A stretch of 64,000 nt of DNA from Aureimonas sp. Leaf427 (GTDB lineage Bacteria > Pseudomonadota > Alphaproteobacteria > Rhizobiales > Rhizobiaceae): positions 346,915 through 410,914 of the forward strand of contig NZ_LMQW01000023.1 in assembly GCF_001425485.1 (NCBI RefSeq), in the 5' to 3' direction. The translations under genes were made by a program, and so were the position numbers. The notes under the pieces were generated by a model, which did not search any database, was not told the DNA's origin, and saw only the letters and a program-made list of their open reading frames with translations. Shown here in pieces: positions 63,998 through 64,000 of this stretch (its first letter is position 1; each line of letters begins with the position of its first letter).

Positions 63998-64000
63998 GCT

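Overview
The window is GC-rich (I judge about 64-65 percent, not counted) and comes from an alphaproteobacterium of the Hyphomicrobiales (Rhizobiales). The gene order clpP-clpX-lon-hup, the argS-SPOR-nagZ ... tatABC-serS-surE-pcm block, a fused secDF, popZ between valS and tolC, and an ExoR homologue all point there. A family such as Aurantimonadaceae fits, but that is only an inference. Nearly all of it is chromosomal housekeeping DNA.

Layout. 1-7.5 kb (minus strand): the 5' part of purU, then HU, Lon, ClpX, ClpP and trigger factor, a protein quality-control cluster with good intrinsic terminators. 7.6-8.3 kb: tRNA-Leu and a DUF1127 gene. 8.4-16 kb: trmFO converging on a DUF4153 membrane protein, then relatives of the mitochondrial complex I assembly factors NDUFAF6 and NDUFAF3 packed against secDF and yajC, with a divergent DUF815 ATPase. 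17-30.6 kb (minus strand): dgt, argS, a SPOR protein, nagZ, an orphan ABC ATPase, tatA-tatB-tatC, serS, surE, pcm and a degenerate LysM/M23 lipoprotein, in an envelope and translation block. 30.8-34.8 kb: an A-type Fe-S carrier, exonuclease III, exoR and a FadL-like porin. 35-44.6 kb: valS, a PopZ-family pole organiser, TolC, a second PCMT-like protein, a TIM-barrel isomerase and a D,D-carboxypeptidase.

44.7-47.2 kb: tRNA-Cys followed by a small, partly AT-rich accessory segment. It holds a DUF4145 protein, a fragment of a phage capsid gene, and small proteins including one with a ribosome-modulation-factor-like domain. I read it as a decayed prophage or island. 47.5-54.6 kb: a gene-poor region of very small genes: a second DUF1127 gene, tRNA-Asn, a Gly/Ser-rich secreted protein, a PAS protein, an XRE regulator, and two families of tiny single-span membrane proteins, each present twice. 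Several have candidate stress (EcfG-type) or cell-cycle (CtrA-type) promoter motifs. 55-57.7 kb: a three-gene coiled-coil operon. 58-64 kb (plus strand): CPD photolyase, then a tightly overlapping cysK-alaX-sseA-acetyltransferase operon and a membrane-anchored alpha/beta hydrolase.

The best candidates for something undescribed are the duplicated tiny membrane proteins at 50.8-53 kb, the coiled-coil trio at 55-57.7 kb, and the complex-I-assembly-like pair fused to the Sec locus.
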